DNA of 6,279 bases from an uncultured Verrucomicrobia subdivision 3 bacterium (GCA_946480555.1 CAMLLE010000198.1:1-6279); one strand, 5' to 3'. Shown: positions 1-5,595, counted from the stretch's first letter. Program-made: numbers and translations. The notes: generated from the letters alone by a model not told the origin.

Positions 1-1134
1 GCGGCTTCGTTGGTTGGCATTCTTCTCGGCGGATTGCTGGCAGAACCGCTCGGCAATTTGCTCAAACCTTTGATGGGGACCATCGGCATCAAGAACCCGA
101 TGCTCGTCTGGTTCGTGCCGCCAATCGTGGTTTTCGCGCTGATTCTCACCGCGTGCAAAGTGGGCGGCATGATCGTTCACAAGAAGGTGGAGGTATTTTA
201 CAAATACAAGGCCGGCGAATTGCGGCTCGCCCTCTGGGAGCGACTGAACCAGCGACTCGGCCTCTGTCTGGGCACACTGAACGCCCTCGCTTATGTGGTG
301 GTGCTTTGCCAGGTGATCTACATGGTGAGCTATTGGACCTACCAGGCACAGACCGACTCCGATACCACCACGGTGAAGTTTGTGAATCGCCTCGGAAAAG
401 ATCTGCAGAGCAGCGGAATGTCCAAGGTTGCCAGCGCAGTCGATGACAGCCCCGCGGCCTACTACGACGCGGCGGATATCGCCGGCCTGCTTTACCAGAA
501 TCCGTTGCTCGAGGCGCGGCTGTCGCGCTATCCGGGGGTTCTCGCGTTGTCGGAACGGCCAGAATTCCAGGAACTGGCGAACGACACGGAGTTCTCCAAT
601 CTGCGCCAGAGCCACGCATCGATCGGGCAGATTGTGAATCATCCCAAAGTGCAAAGCATCCTGAACAACGGCGAATTGATGAAGAGCGTGCAGACATCAC
701 TGGCGCCGAACTTGAAGGATCTCCGAACCTTCCTGGAAACGGGCACCTCAGCAAAGTTCAACGAGCCGATACTTGGCCGCTGGAGCTTCGACGTGAATGG
801 CAGTCTTGCGTTGTTCCGCCGGGAGAAGCCGACGATGACCTCGCGCGAGATGAATCAGCGGAAGGCGGTTCTCACAGCGGCTGCGGCCGGGGGTGAAATT
901 GTCGTGACGCCGGAGAAGCAGGTGTTTTTCAAGAAGGTGCCCTTCGTGAAAGCGGCAACCCTGGCGCCAAACGTGCAGAACCTTCAAGGCGAATGGAAGA
1001 GCCAGGGCGGCAAATACGTGTTGAGCGTCTCCGTCGAGGGAAAGACCGAGCAACTGGAAGTGGAACTGGTCGGAAGCCGGATGCAGGTGAACGGCAACGA
1101 TCTTCTTGGGCTGGCCTTCAACCGGGAAATCTGA
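1..1134 (+). CDS. CvpA-family inner-membrane protein with long C-terminal extension (5' end missing)
   Basis: The frame is open from the first base, so the start lies outside the window; 377 codons are visible before TGA. The N-terminal part has the CvpA (colicin V production) look. A hydrophobic, glycine-rich segment is followed by a membrane helix at about visible residues 34-59, a K/R-rich loop (60-85), and another helix at about 86-111 that begins with an RLGLCLGTLNAL stretch typical of the last CvpA helix. The basic loop suggests a cytoplasmic location, which would put the remaining 260 or so residues on the periplasmic side (inference). That tail has two parts. A helical region (about 150-235) carries proline-capped motifs such as NPLLEARL, RPEFQEL and HPKVQSILNN. 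A beta-rich end (about 255-377) carries two tryptophan motifs, LGRWSF and LQGEWKSQGGKY. CvpA proteins are usually about 160-200 residues, so the tail is extra. The molecular function is unknown; cell-envelope maintenance is a guess from the family. The gene converges on the sigma operon. Confidence 0.75.
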   Translation, partial: AASLVGILLGGLLAEPLGNLLKPLMGTIGIKNPMLVWFVPPIVVFALILTACKVGGMIVHKKVEVFYKYKAGELRLALWERLNQRLGLCLGTLNALAYVVVLCQVIYMVSYWTYQAQTDSDTTTVKFVNRLGKDLQSSGMSKVASAVDDSPAAYYDAADIAGLLYQNPLLEARLSRYPGVLALSERPEFQELANDTEFSNLRQSHASIGQIVNHPKVQSILNNGELMKSVQTSLAPNLKDLRTFLETGTSAKFNEPILGRWSFDVNGSLALFRREKPTMTSREMNQRKAVLTAAAAGGEIVVTPEKQVFFKKVPFVKAATLAPNVQNLQGEWKSQGGKYVLSVSVEGKTEQLEVELVGSRMQVNGNDLLGLAFNREI

Positions 1135-1147
1135 ACCTCAAACCCAT

Positions 1148-1172
1148 CTCCAACCGCTTGTTTGGAGCGGTT
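1148..1172. other. Pair of mutually exclusive small hairpins after the CvpA gene
   Basis: AACCGCT (1152-1158) pairs perfectly with AGCGGTT (1166-1172). The overlapping CTCCAA (1148-1153) can instead pair with TTGGAG (1162-1167), so only one of the two can form at a time. The structure lies between the CvpA stop codon and the stronger terminator hairpin. It may be part of the 3' end of that transcript or chance. Confidence 0.35.
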
Positions 1173-1176
1173 AACG

Positions 1177-1212
1177 AAAAAACTCCAGCGCGCAGCTGGA
1201 GTTCTTTCTTTC
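1177..1212. terminator. Bidirectional intrinsic terminator between converging genes
   Basis: AACTCCAGC (1181-1189) pairs perfectly over 9 bp with GCTGGAGTT (1195-1203) around a 5-nt loop. On the + strand the stem runs into a T-rich tail (TTCTTTCTTTC). On the minus strand the preceding A-run (1177-1182) becomes a U-run. It can therefore end the CvpA transcript arriving from the left and the sigma-operon transcript arriving from the right, 37 bp beyond that operon's last stop codon. Confidence 0.75.
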
Positions 1213-1249
1213 AAGCAGCCGCAATCGGCGCCTGGAAACCGTCAGGAAA

Positions 1250-1726
1250 TCACGGATTGGACGACCAGGTGTGAACCGGGGTCGTTTGCAGCCGGCCGGG
1301 CTGGAAGTCGAACAACCGTTCCAGTGAAGCGGTGTCGCTGGCAGCCGACAAACTCGGCGCGGCGACGGTCATGCTTTCAGCGGAAGCCACCGCCGGGCTG
1401 GGTGCAAATGCATTTGCATGGGAAAAGCCGGGAGCCAAGACGTCGCTGGCGGATTCTGTGGAATCTTCGGAGTTCAACAATCCGGAAACCAGGACCGCAC
1501 AAATGGAAGCTCCAAAGGCGCCAGCGAAGGCTGGTTTCGTTTCCAGCATGGCCCAGATTCGCTCCGCCCAGTTCCTGGCTTTCGTTTCTCCGGTTTCACC
1601 CGCCTTGATCCGCACGGTCACTTCTCGGGAGAAATGATGAAAATAGCCGGGCGGCGGTTCCTCATGGCGCTTCAGCGCCAGCAAACGACGCAACTGCTCA
1701 AATTCCTGGGACTCGGGATTGGTCAT
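1250..1726 (-). CDS. Putative membrane-anchored anti-sigma factor, without a zinc motif
   Basis: A 158-residue protein directly behind the ECF sigma gene, with a 5-nt gap. The ATG at 1726 (MTNPESQEF) is chosen because longer starts would sit inside the sigma gene and there is a GAAG-type sequence upstream. The protein has three parts. A charged N-terminal region (1-64) holds a PPPGYFHHFS motif at about 24-33. One membrane helix spans about 66-84. An Ala/Ser-rich tail of about 70 residues would lie outside the membrane. This matches the usual plan of an anti-sigma factor: cytosolic sigma-binding domain, single helix, periplasmic sensor. The function is inferred from position and topology. The HxxxCxxC signature of zinc anti-sigma (ZAS) domains is absent; the only cysteine (about residue 76) lies inside the helix. 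I do not recognise a named family. It could also be a general membrane protein that happens to be co-transcribed. Confidence 0.68.
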   Translation of the reverse strand: MTNPESQEFEQLRRLLALKRHEEPPPGYFHHFSREVTVRIKAGETGETKARNWAERIWAMLETKPAFAGAFGASICAVLVSGLLNSEDSTESASDVLAPGFSHANAFAPSPAVASAESMTVAAPSLSAASDTASLERLFDFQPGRLQTTPVHTWSSNP

Positions 1727-1731
1727 ACGAC

Positions 1732-2394
1732 TTACTTCAAATAATCTGACAGGTAGCCCTGCAACTGCTGGCGCGCATAAAAGAGCCGTGAGCGGACGGT
1801 TCCCACATTGCACTCCATGATTTTTGCGATTTCCTCATGGGACAACCCCTGCACGTCATGCAGAGTGACCACTAATCTGTGAGGTTCTGACAGGCGCTGC
1901 ATGGCCTCGTTCAATTTTTCCTGCAACTCCGTCAAATTAATTTCGCGCCGCGGAGTCTTCTCCGAAATGAGCGAAACGAGATCAGGATCGTGTTCCGCAT
2001 TGAAATCCAGATCGTTCAGGCTCATGTGCGTCCGATTCTTCCGCTGTTTCAGGAAGTTGATCGTCTTGTTCACGGCGATCCGGTAAAGCCAGGTGTAAAA
2101 ACTGGAACCGCCTTTGAAGGATTTCAGCGCTTGATAGGCCTTGATGAATGTCTCCTGCGCGAGGTCGTTGGCATCCTCGTGATTGGAGGTCATGTGGTAA
2201 ACGGTGCCGTAAATCCGTTGCTGATAACGCTGTACCAGCAGCTCATAAGCCGCCGTGTCCCCTCCGCGCGCGCGCTCCACCAGCGCCATTTCCTCCGCGG
2301 GATCGACCGCAGATCTGGCTTCTGCCACAGGTTCCGCCTCCGGAGGTGCGGCCTTCGGCATTTTGCCGGTTTCCGGGTCGGTCATAATGGTCAT
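1732..2394 (-). CDS. ECF sigma factor, RpoE-like (sigma-70 family)
   Basis: A 220-residue extracytoplasmic-function sigma factor that would direct RNA polymerase to a small regulon. Region 2 spans about 46-120: EDANDLAQETFIKAYQAL at 73-90 binds core polymerase, and FYTWLYRIAVNKTINFLKQR at 99-118 contacts the -10 element. An acidic linker follows (about 126-158). Region 4 spans about 160-215, with the helix-turn-helix LSHEEIAKIMECNVGTVRSR at 184-203 reading the -35 element. The sequence resembles the RpoE/SigW group most. The first 35 residues are a variable Pro/Ala/Glu-rich extension. The ATG at 2394 overlaps the upstream stop codon as ATGA, so translation is probably coupled. A second in-frame ATG 9 nt later (2385) is an alternative start. 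The putative membrane partner follows 5 nt downstream, as is usual for sigma/anti-sigma pairs. Confidence 0.93.
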   Translation of the reverse strand: MTIMTDPETGKMPKAAPPEAEPVAEARSAVDPAEEMALVERARGGDTAAYELLVQRYQQRIYGTVYHMTSNHEDANDLAQETFIKAYQALKSFKGGSSFYTWLYRIAVNKTINFLKQRKNRTHMSLNDLDFNAEHDPDLVSLISEKTPRREINLTELQEKLNEAMQRLSEPHRLVVTLHDVQGLSHEEIAKIMECNVGTVRSRLFYARQQLQGYLSDYLK

Positions 2395-3449
2395 ACGCCG
2401 TTCTCGGGCGCTGACAGCGCGTCTGTCTGGCGCCCCAAGTAACCCGTCAAGCCAATCAGCGACGCCCGGCCATGGGATTCGGGTAAAACATGAAGCAGCT
2501 GCCGTGCTTTCAACAGGTAATCGTGAATGAGTTCCACGGACGGTGCCAACGTATCGTACTTCGCCAGCAACCGGCTGATTACAGGGAAACCTCCCGAATT
2601 CCAGTTCCGGATCAATTCCTGAACCTGCCGCCGGTCAGCCTCATTGGCGCGTTCCCAAAGGAGAAGCATCGGGAGTGTCAGCTTGCCTTTGGCAAGGTCG
2701 GTCCCAAGCGATTTGCCCGCGGCGGCTTCCGTTCCGAACAGGTCCACGCAATCGTCATAAACCTGATACGCGGTGCCGAAGATCATCCCGAACTGGCGCA
2801 AGGCAGAACGTTCCGCCGGCTTCGCTCCGCCGATGAAGGCAGCCAGATCGCAGGAAAGCGCGAACAACTCCGCAGTCTTCATTTCGAGAACCCGGAAATA
2901 TTCGGTGCGGGAAAACTGGAAATTGCGACGCTGCTGGGTTTGGAGAATCTCGCCCGAGCAAACCGTGTTTGTGGCCATCGCCACCGAGCGGCAGATTTCC
3001 GGCGTCGGGAAACTGGCGGCAAGTTTCAATGCTTGCGCAAACAGACAGTCACCAAACAGAACTGCAATTTCGTTCCCCCAATTCGCCGCCAGCGTCGGGC
3101 GCCCTCGGCGGATCTCCCCTTCATCCATCACGTCGTCATGCACCAGCGTCGCCAGATGAACCATTTCGATGATGACGGCCACAGTGACGTGGGCATCGTT
3201 CATCTTGTTGAGCGCGTTGGCAGAAAGCGCGACGAGCGCCGGGCGCAGGTTTTTTCCGCTGCCGTTCAGGGAATATTCCGCGTAAGGAGCAATAGCCGGA
3301 TCGAATTCGTCCACCTGCTGGCGCAGACGGAGGTGGACGGCTTCGAGAAACGGTTCTACGGGTTCAACGATCTGCTTCCACGAAAAAGCTGCTTCTGATA
3401 AACCAGCTGTAGCAGGCGCCGTCCCCACTTTGGAATCAGCAGCTAACAT
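2391..3449 (-). CDS. Long-chain polyprenyl diphosphate synthase (IspB/HepT-like trans-prenyltransferase)
   Basis: A 352-residue enzyme that lengthens an allylic diphosphate with isopentenyl diphosphate units to make an all-trans prenyl chain, most likely the side chain of menaquinone or ubiquinone. GKNLRP (65-70) is the IPP-binding GKxxRP motif. The first aspartate-rich motif is DDVMD (105-109), followed by RRGRPT. GEILQ (167-171) and the conserved KT pair (191-192) follow. The second aspartate-rich motif is DDCVD (232-236), then the GTDLAKGKLTLP lid (249-260). The residue five positions before the first DD is alanine, as in long-chain synthases such as E. coli IspB; short-chain enzymes carry a bulky aromatic there. 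Exact chain length cannot be read. The first 25 or so residues are unconserved, so the start is less certain than the rest; a GTG at codon 8 is an alternative. It is the first gene of the sigma operon. Confidence 0.93.
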   Translation of the reverse strand: MLAADSKVGTAPATAGLSEAAFSWKQIVEPVEPFLEAVHLRLRQQVDEFDPAIAPYAEYSLNGSGKNLRPALVALSANALNKMNDAHVTVAVIIEMVHLATLVHDDVMDEGEIRRGRPTLAANWGNEIAVLFGDCLFAQALKLAASFPTPEICRSVAMATNTVCSGEILQTQQRRNFQFSRTEYFRVLEMKTAELFALSCDLAAFIGGAKPAERSALRQFGMIFGTAYQVYDDCVDLFGTEAAAGKSLGTDLAKGKLTLPMLLLWERANEADRRQVQELIRNWNSGGFPVISRLLAKYDTLAPSVELIHDYLLKARQLLHVLPESHGRASLIGLTGYLGRQTDALSAPENGV

Positions 3450-3457
3450 GCGCGGTG

Positions 3458-3486
3458 AATCTAAAGTTCGACCTAGTTTAAGTCAA
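3458..3486 (-). promoter_or_regulatory. Sigma70-type promoter of the polyprenyl synthase/sigma operon
   Basis: On the minus strand TTGACT (3486-3481) and TAGATT (3463-3458) are separated by exactly 17 nt, against the consensus TTGACA-17-TATAAT. Only 8 nt separate the -10 box from the ATG at 3449. Transcription would therefore begin about 2 nt before the start codon, giving a nearly leaderless mRNA, unless translation starts further in. Confidence 0.6.
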
Positions 3487-3524
3487 ACTTGTTAGTGCCC
3501 ACGCGACGGCAAAATCGAGCCAGA

Positions 3525-3536
3525 GTGACGCGTCAC
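3525..3536. promoter_or_regulatory. Perfect 12-bp palindrome, possible operator
   Basis: GTGACGCGTCAC is fully self-complementary with no loop, the form expected for a site bound by a dimeric regulator. It is about 40 bp upstream of the -35 box of the prenyl synthase operon and about 150 bp upstream of recO. That is suitable for a regulator of either gene, but the assignment is inference from symmetry and position only. Confidence 0.35.
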
Positions 3537-3666
3537 GGCAAATTCCGTTGAACCAGAAGATGCGGAATCGTTGAACAGTCGAATGAGATTCGGACCGTTT
3601 CGGCAAATCCGGATTCACGGGTCAATGTTTTCACAATTCGCTTGTGACTCGGTTTCGCACCTTGGC

Positions 3667-3672
3667 TACAGT
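3667..3672 (+). promoter_or_regulatory. Possible -10 element for recO
   Basis: TACAGT fits the loose TANNNT pattern and ends 10 nt before the preferred recO ATG at 3683. Initiation would fall at about 3679. The only -35-like sequence (TTGTGA at 3642-3647) is 19 nt away, which is long. If this is the promoter, the two longer recO starts (GTG at 3644 and 3671) could not be used. Confidence 0.3.
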
Positions 3673-3682
3673 GACTCGAACG

Positions 3683-4336
3683 ATGATCGAGCGTGCCGAA
3701 GGCGTGATTTTGCGCAGCCGTGAGTTCACGGAAACGAGCCTGATTGTGGAATGGCTGACGCCCGAGTTGGGCCGCCTAAGCACGGTGGCCAAAGGCGCAC
3801 GCCGGCCGAAATCGCCCTTTCGCGGAAAACTCGATTTGTTCTACGAGGCCGAGTTCAGCTTCACGCGCAGCAAACGTTCTGAGTTGCACACGCTGTCAGA
3901 AGTCAGTCTTCGTGAGATTCATTCGCCACTTCGCCGCGATCTCGCTTACGTTCAGCAGACCAGCTATGGATCGGCGCTCGTAGTTCAAACAACCGAAAAG
4001 GAAACACCTCTGCCGGAAATCCACACGCTGTTCTGCAGCTTCCTGGCTGCATTGCCGCAACGACCGCCACAGCCACGGAACATTTTTGCCTTTGAGCTGA
4101 AGTTGCTGATCGAACTCGGCTTGCACCCGAACGTTGAAGAAACGCGGCTGAGCGCTGGAACCAAGGAGCTGATGGAAGCATTGAGCGGCGGAACGTGGGA
4201 GCAAATCGCTGAACTCAAAGCGACGGCGGCGCAGGCAACCGAACTCCGCCAATTTCTGCACGGCTTCCTGATCTTCCACTTGGGCAAAATTCCAAATGGC
4301 CGGTCAGATGCAATTGCTTCGAATCCGCGGGCGTGA
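3683..4336 (+). CDS. recO: DNA repair protein RecO (short form without zinc-finger cysteines)
   Basis: RecO acts with RecR in the RecF pathway, loading RecA onto SSB-coated single-stranded DNA and annealing strands. The protein of 217 residues begins with the family-type MIERAEGVILRSREFTETS, then RLSTVAKGARRPKSPFRGKL (31-50), the basic strand of the N-terminal OB fold. The C-terminal helical domain holds FELKLLIELGLHP (137-149) and ends in ELRQFLHGFLIFHLGKIPNGR (187-207). ATG at 3683 is preferred because the RecO family starts just before this RAxGVIL strand. GTG codons at 3644 and 3671 would add 13 or 4 unconserved residues. After LGLHP, where many RecO proteins have a CxxC...CxxC module, this one passes straight to NVEETRLSAGTKEL. 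Its only cysteine is residue 118. It is therefore on the short side for a family of about 230-250. It is divergent from the prenyl synthase operon and convergent with glnII. Confidence 0.9.
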   Translation: MIERAEGVILRSREFTETSLIVEWLTPELGRLSTVAKGARRPKSPFRGKLDLFYEAEFSFTRSKRSELHTLSEVSLREIHSPLRRDLAYVQQTSYGSALVVQTTEKETPLPEIHTLFCSFLAALPQRPPQPRNIFAFELKLLIELGLHPNVEETRLSAGTKELMEALSGGTWEQIAELKATAAQATELRQFLHGFLIFHLGKIPNGRSDAIASNPRA

Positions 4337-4384
4337 TCCAAATTCGAATCGAGCCGTGTCCGCCTTCATCTCGGAGGCGACGAG

Positions 4385-4423
4385 GCATGCGTCCAACGCA
4401 TGCAAGGTTTCCGTTTCTTTTTT
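4385..4423 (+). terminator. Candidate recO terminator
   Basis: GCATGCGT (4385-4392) pairs perfectly with ACGCATGC (4396-4403) around a CCA loop, about 50 bp after the recO stop codon. A run of six T follows at 4418-4423, but 14 nt beyond the stem rather than directly after it. A weaker stem, CGCCT/AGGCG (4361-4379), lies just before. It is a plausible but non-classical terminator. Confidence 0.4.
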
Positions 4424-4450
4424 CCGCATTGGACTTCAACCAACCAGCCA

Positions 4451-4470
4451 GTGCGCCCTGCCGGGTGCAC
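4451..4470. other. 8-bp hairpin in the recO/glnII convergent region
   Basis: GTGCGCCC (4451-4458) pairs with GGGTGCAC (4463-4470), with one G-T wobble and a TGCC loop. It abuts the U-run end of the glnII terminator. No T-run follows on either strand, so on its own it is not a terminator; it might protect a 3' end. Confidence 0.35.
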
Positions 4471-4472
4471 AC

Positions 4473-4503
4473 AAAAAAACGGCGCGAACTTTCGTTCGCG
4501 CCG
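4473..4503 (-). terminator. Strong intrinsic terminator of glnII
   Basis: Read on the minus strand, a perfect 10-bp GC-rich stem (arms 4494-4503 and 4480-4489) is capped by a GAAA tetraloop of the stable GNRA type and followed at once by seven U (4479-4473). It lies about 70 nt after the glnII stop codon and is the clearest terminator in the window. Confidence 0.92.
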
Positions 4504-4572
4504 TACTCCGATACCCCCTGAGCTTCCCCCGCTACACTCGCAGCCGAGGAAATCAGAATCCTGACAATTCCT

Positions 4573-5595
4573 TTACTTGGTCGGCACCGTGGCAATCGTC
4601 TGCAGGATGCGGCCCGCAATCTTGTATGGATCGCCCTGCGAATTCGGACGACGATCTTCCAGGTAGCCCTTGTAATCGTTGTTCACGAAGCTATGCGGCA
4701 CGCGGATCGAAGCGCCGCGGTTTGCCACACCGTAGTTGAACTTGTCGATCGACTGAGTTTCGTGCAGACCGGTCAACCGCAGGTGATTGTCCGGGCCGTA
4801 AACCGCGATGTGTTCGTTCTTGTATTTGTCGAAAGCAGCCATGAGGCGCTCGAAATAATCCTTGCCGCCAATTTCGCGCATGTGCTTGGTGGAGAAGTTC
4901 GAGTGCATGCCCGAGCCGTTCCAATCGACATCCTTGCCCAGCGGCTTGCAATGCCAGTTCACGTCCACCTGGTACTTCTCACAAAGGCGCGCGAGGATGT
5001 AACGGGCAACCCAAACTTGATCGGCAGCGCTGCGGGAGCCTTTGCCAAAAATCTGGAATTCCCACTGGCCTTTTGCCACTTCAGCATTGATCCCTTCGTG
5101 ATTGATGCCCGCGTCGAGGCACAAGTCGAGGTGCTCCTCCACGATCTGACGAGCAACGTCACCGACATTCTTGTAGCCGACGCCGGTGTAGTATTCGCCT
5201 TGCGGATACGGAAAACCGGATTCCGGGAAGCCGAGGGGCTTGCCATCTTTGTAGAGGAAATATTCCTGCTCAAAACCGAACCAGGCATCCGGATCATCGG
5301 GAATGTTCGCGCGGGAGTTCGAAGGATGCGGCGTCTTGTCGTCCGGCATGTACACTTCGCACATCACAAGCACACCGTTCTTGCGGGTGCTGTCCGGGAA
5401 CACGGCCACGGGATGCAGCTTGCAATCCGAGCTGCGGCCTTCCGCCTGACGCGTGGAACTGCCGTCGAAACCCCAGATGGGAAGTTCCTTGAGCGTCGGG
5501 AAGCTCGCGAATTCCTTGATCAACGTTTTGCTACGGAGATTGGGGACGGGTTCATAGCCGTCCAACCAGATATATTCGAGTTTGTATTTCGCCAT
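4573..5595 (-). CDS. glnII: Glutamine synthetase, type II (eukaryotic-type GSII)
   Basis: A 340-residue enzyme making glutamine from glutamate, ammonia and ATP in the cytosol. The N-terminal beta-grasp domain opens with KLEYIWLDG and LRSKT (about 5-24), then WGFDGSSTRQAEG (41-53) and HPVAVFPDSTR (61-71). The catalytic domain has FGFEQEYFL (106-114, metal-binding E109 and E111), NAEVAKGQWEFQIFG (170-184, E172 and E179), NGSGMHSNFSTK (226-237, H231 at the active site), HLRLTGLHET (271-280), NRGASIRVP (292-300) and YLEDRRPNSQGDPY (311-324, catalytic E313). Length and motifs fit GSII (330-370 residues) rather than the 450-470-residue GSI. The adenylylation loop of GSI is absent, so control is probably transcriptional. 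ATG at 5595 matches the family's start; the frame is open 64 codons further upstream, but that stretch has no GS-like sequence. No strong Shine-Dalgarno precedes it. It forms a single-gene unit with its own terminator. Confidence 0.95.
   Translation of the reverse strand: MAKYKLEYIWLDGYEPVPNLRSKTLIKEFASFPTLKELPIWGFDGSSTRQAEGRSSDCKLHPVAVFPDSTRKNGVLVMCEVYMPDDKTPHPSNSRANIPDDPDAWFGFEQEYFLYKDGKPLGFPESGFPYPQGEYYTGVGYKNVGDVARQIVEEHLDLCLDAGINHEGINAEVAKGQWEFQIFGKGSRSAADQVWVARYILARLCEKYQVDVNWHCKPLGKDVDWNGSGMHSNFSTKHMREIGGKDYFERLMAAFDKYKNEHIAVYGPDNHLRLTGLHETQSIDKFNYGVANRGASIRVPHSFVNNDYKGYLEDRRPNSQGDPYKIAGRILQTIATVPTK

Larger units (their letters stand above)
3450..3682. other. Divergent intergenic region with repeated short motifs
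   Basis: This region separates the minus-strand prenyl synthase operon from + strand recO. CGGCAAA occurs three times (3507, 3536, 3601), CGTTGAAC twice (3546, 3569) and GTGACTCG twice (3644, 3671). There is a perfect 12-bp palindrome at 3525-3536. A small hairpin, CGAAT/ATTCG, sits at 3580-3592. Besides promoters, the motifs may be operator sites; nothing identifies the binding protein. No gene is visible in it. Confidence 0.5.

Noticed and set aside
1727..1813. A longer start for the putative anti-sigma gene at 1813
   Set aside because: It would add 29 residues coded inside the sigma gene in another frame, with no conserved look. The ATG at 1726 gives normal operon spacing.
3238..3261. Apparent loss of the usual GGKR motif in the prenyl synthase (GSGKNLRP)
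   Set aside because: The residues that matter for IPP binding, G-K and R-P in GKxxRP, are intact. The middle positions vary within the family.
2490..3398. A 302-codon + strand open frame opposite the prenyl synthase gene
   Set aside because: The minus strand encodes all motifs of the synthase. The + frame gives an Arg/Gln/Phe-rich sequence without motifs, as expected for an antisense shadow.
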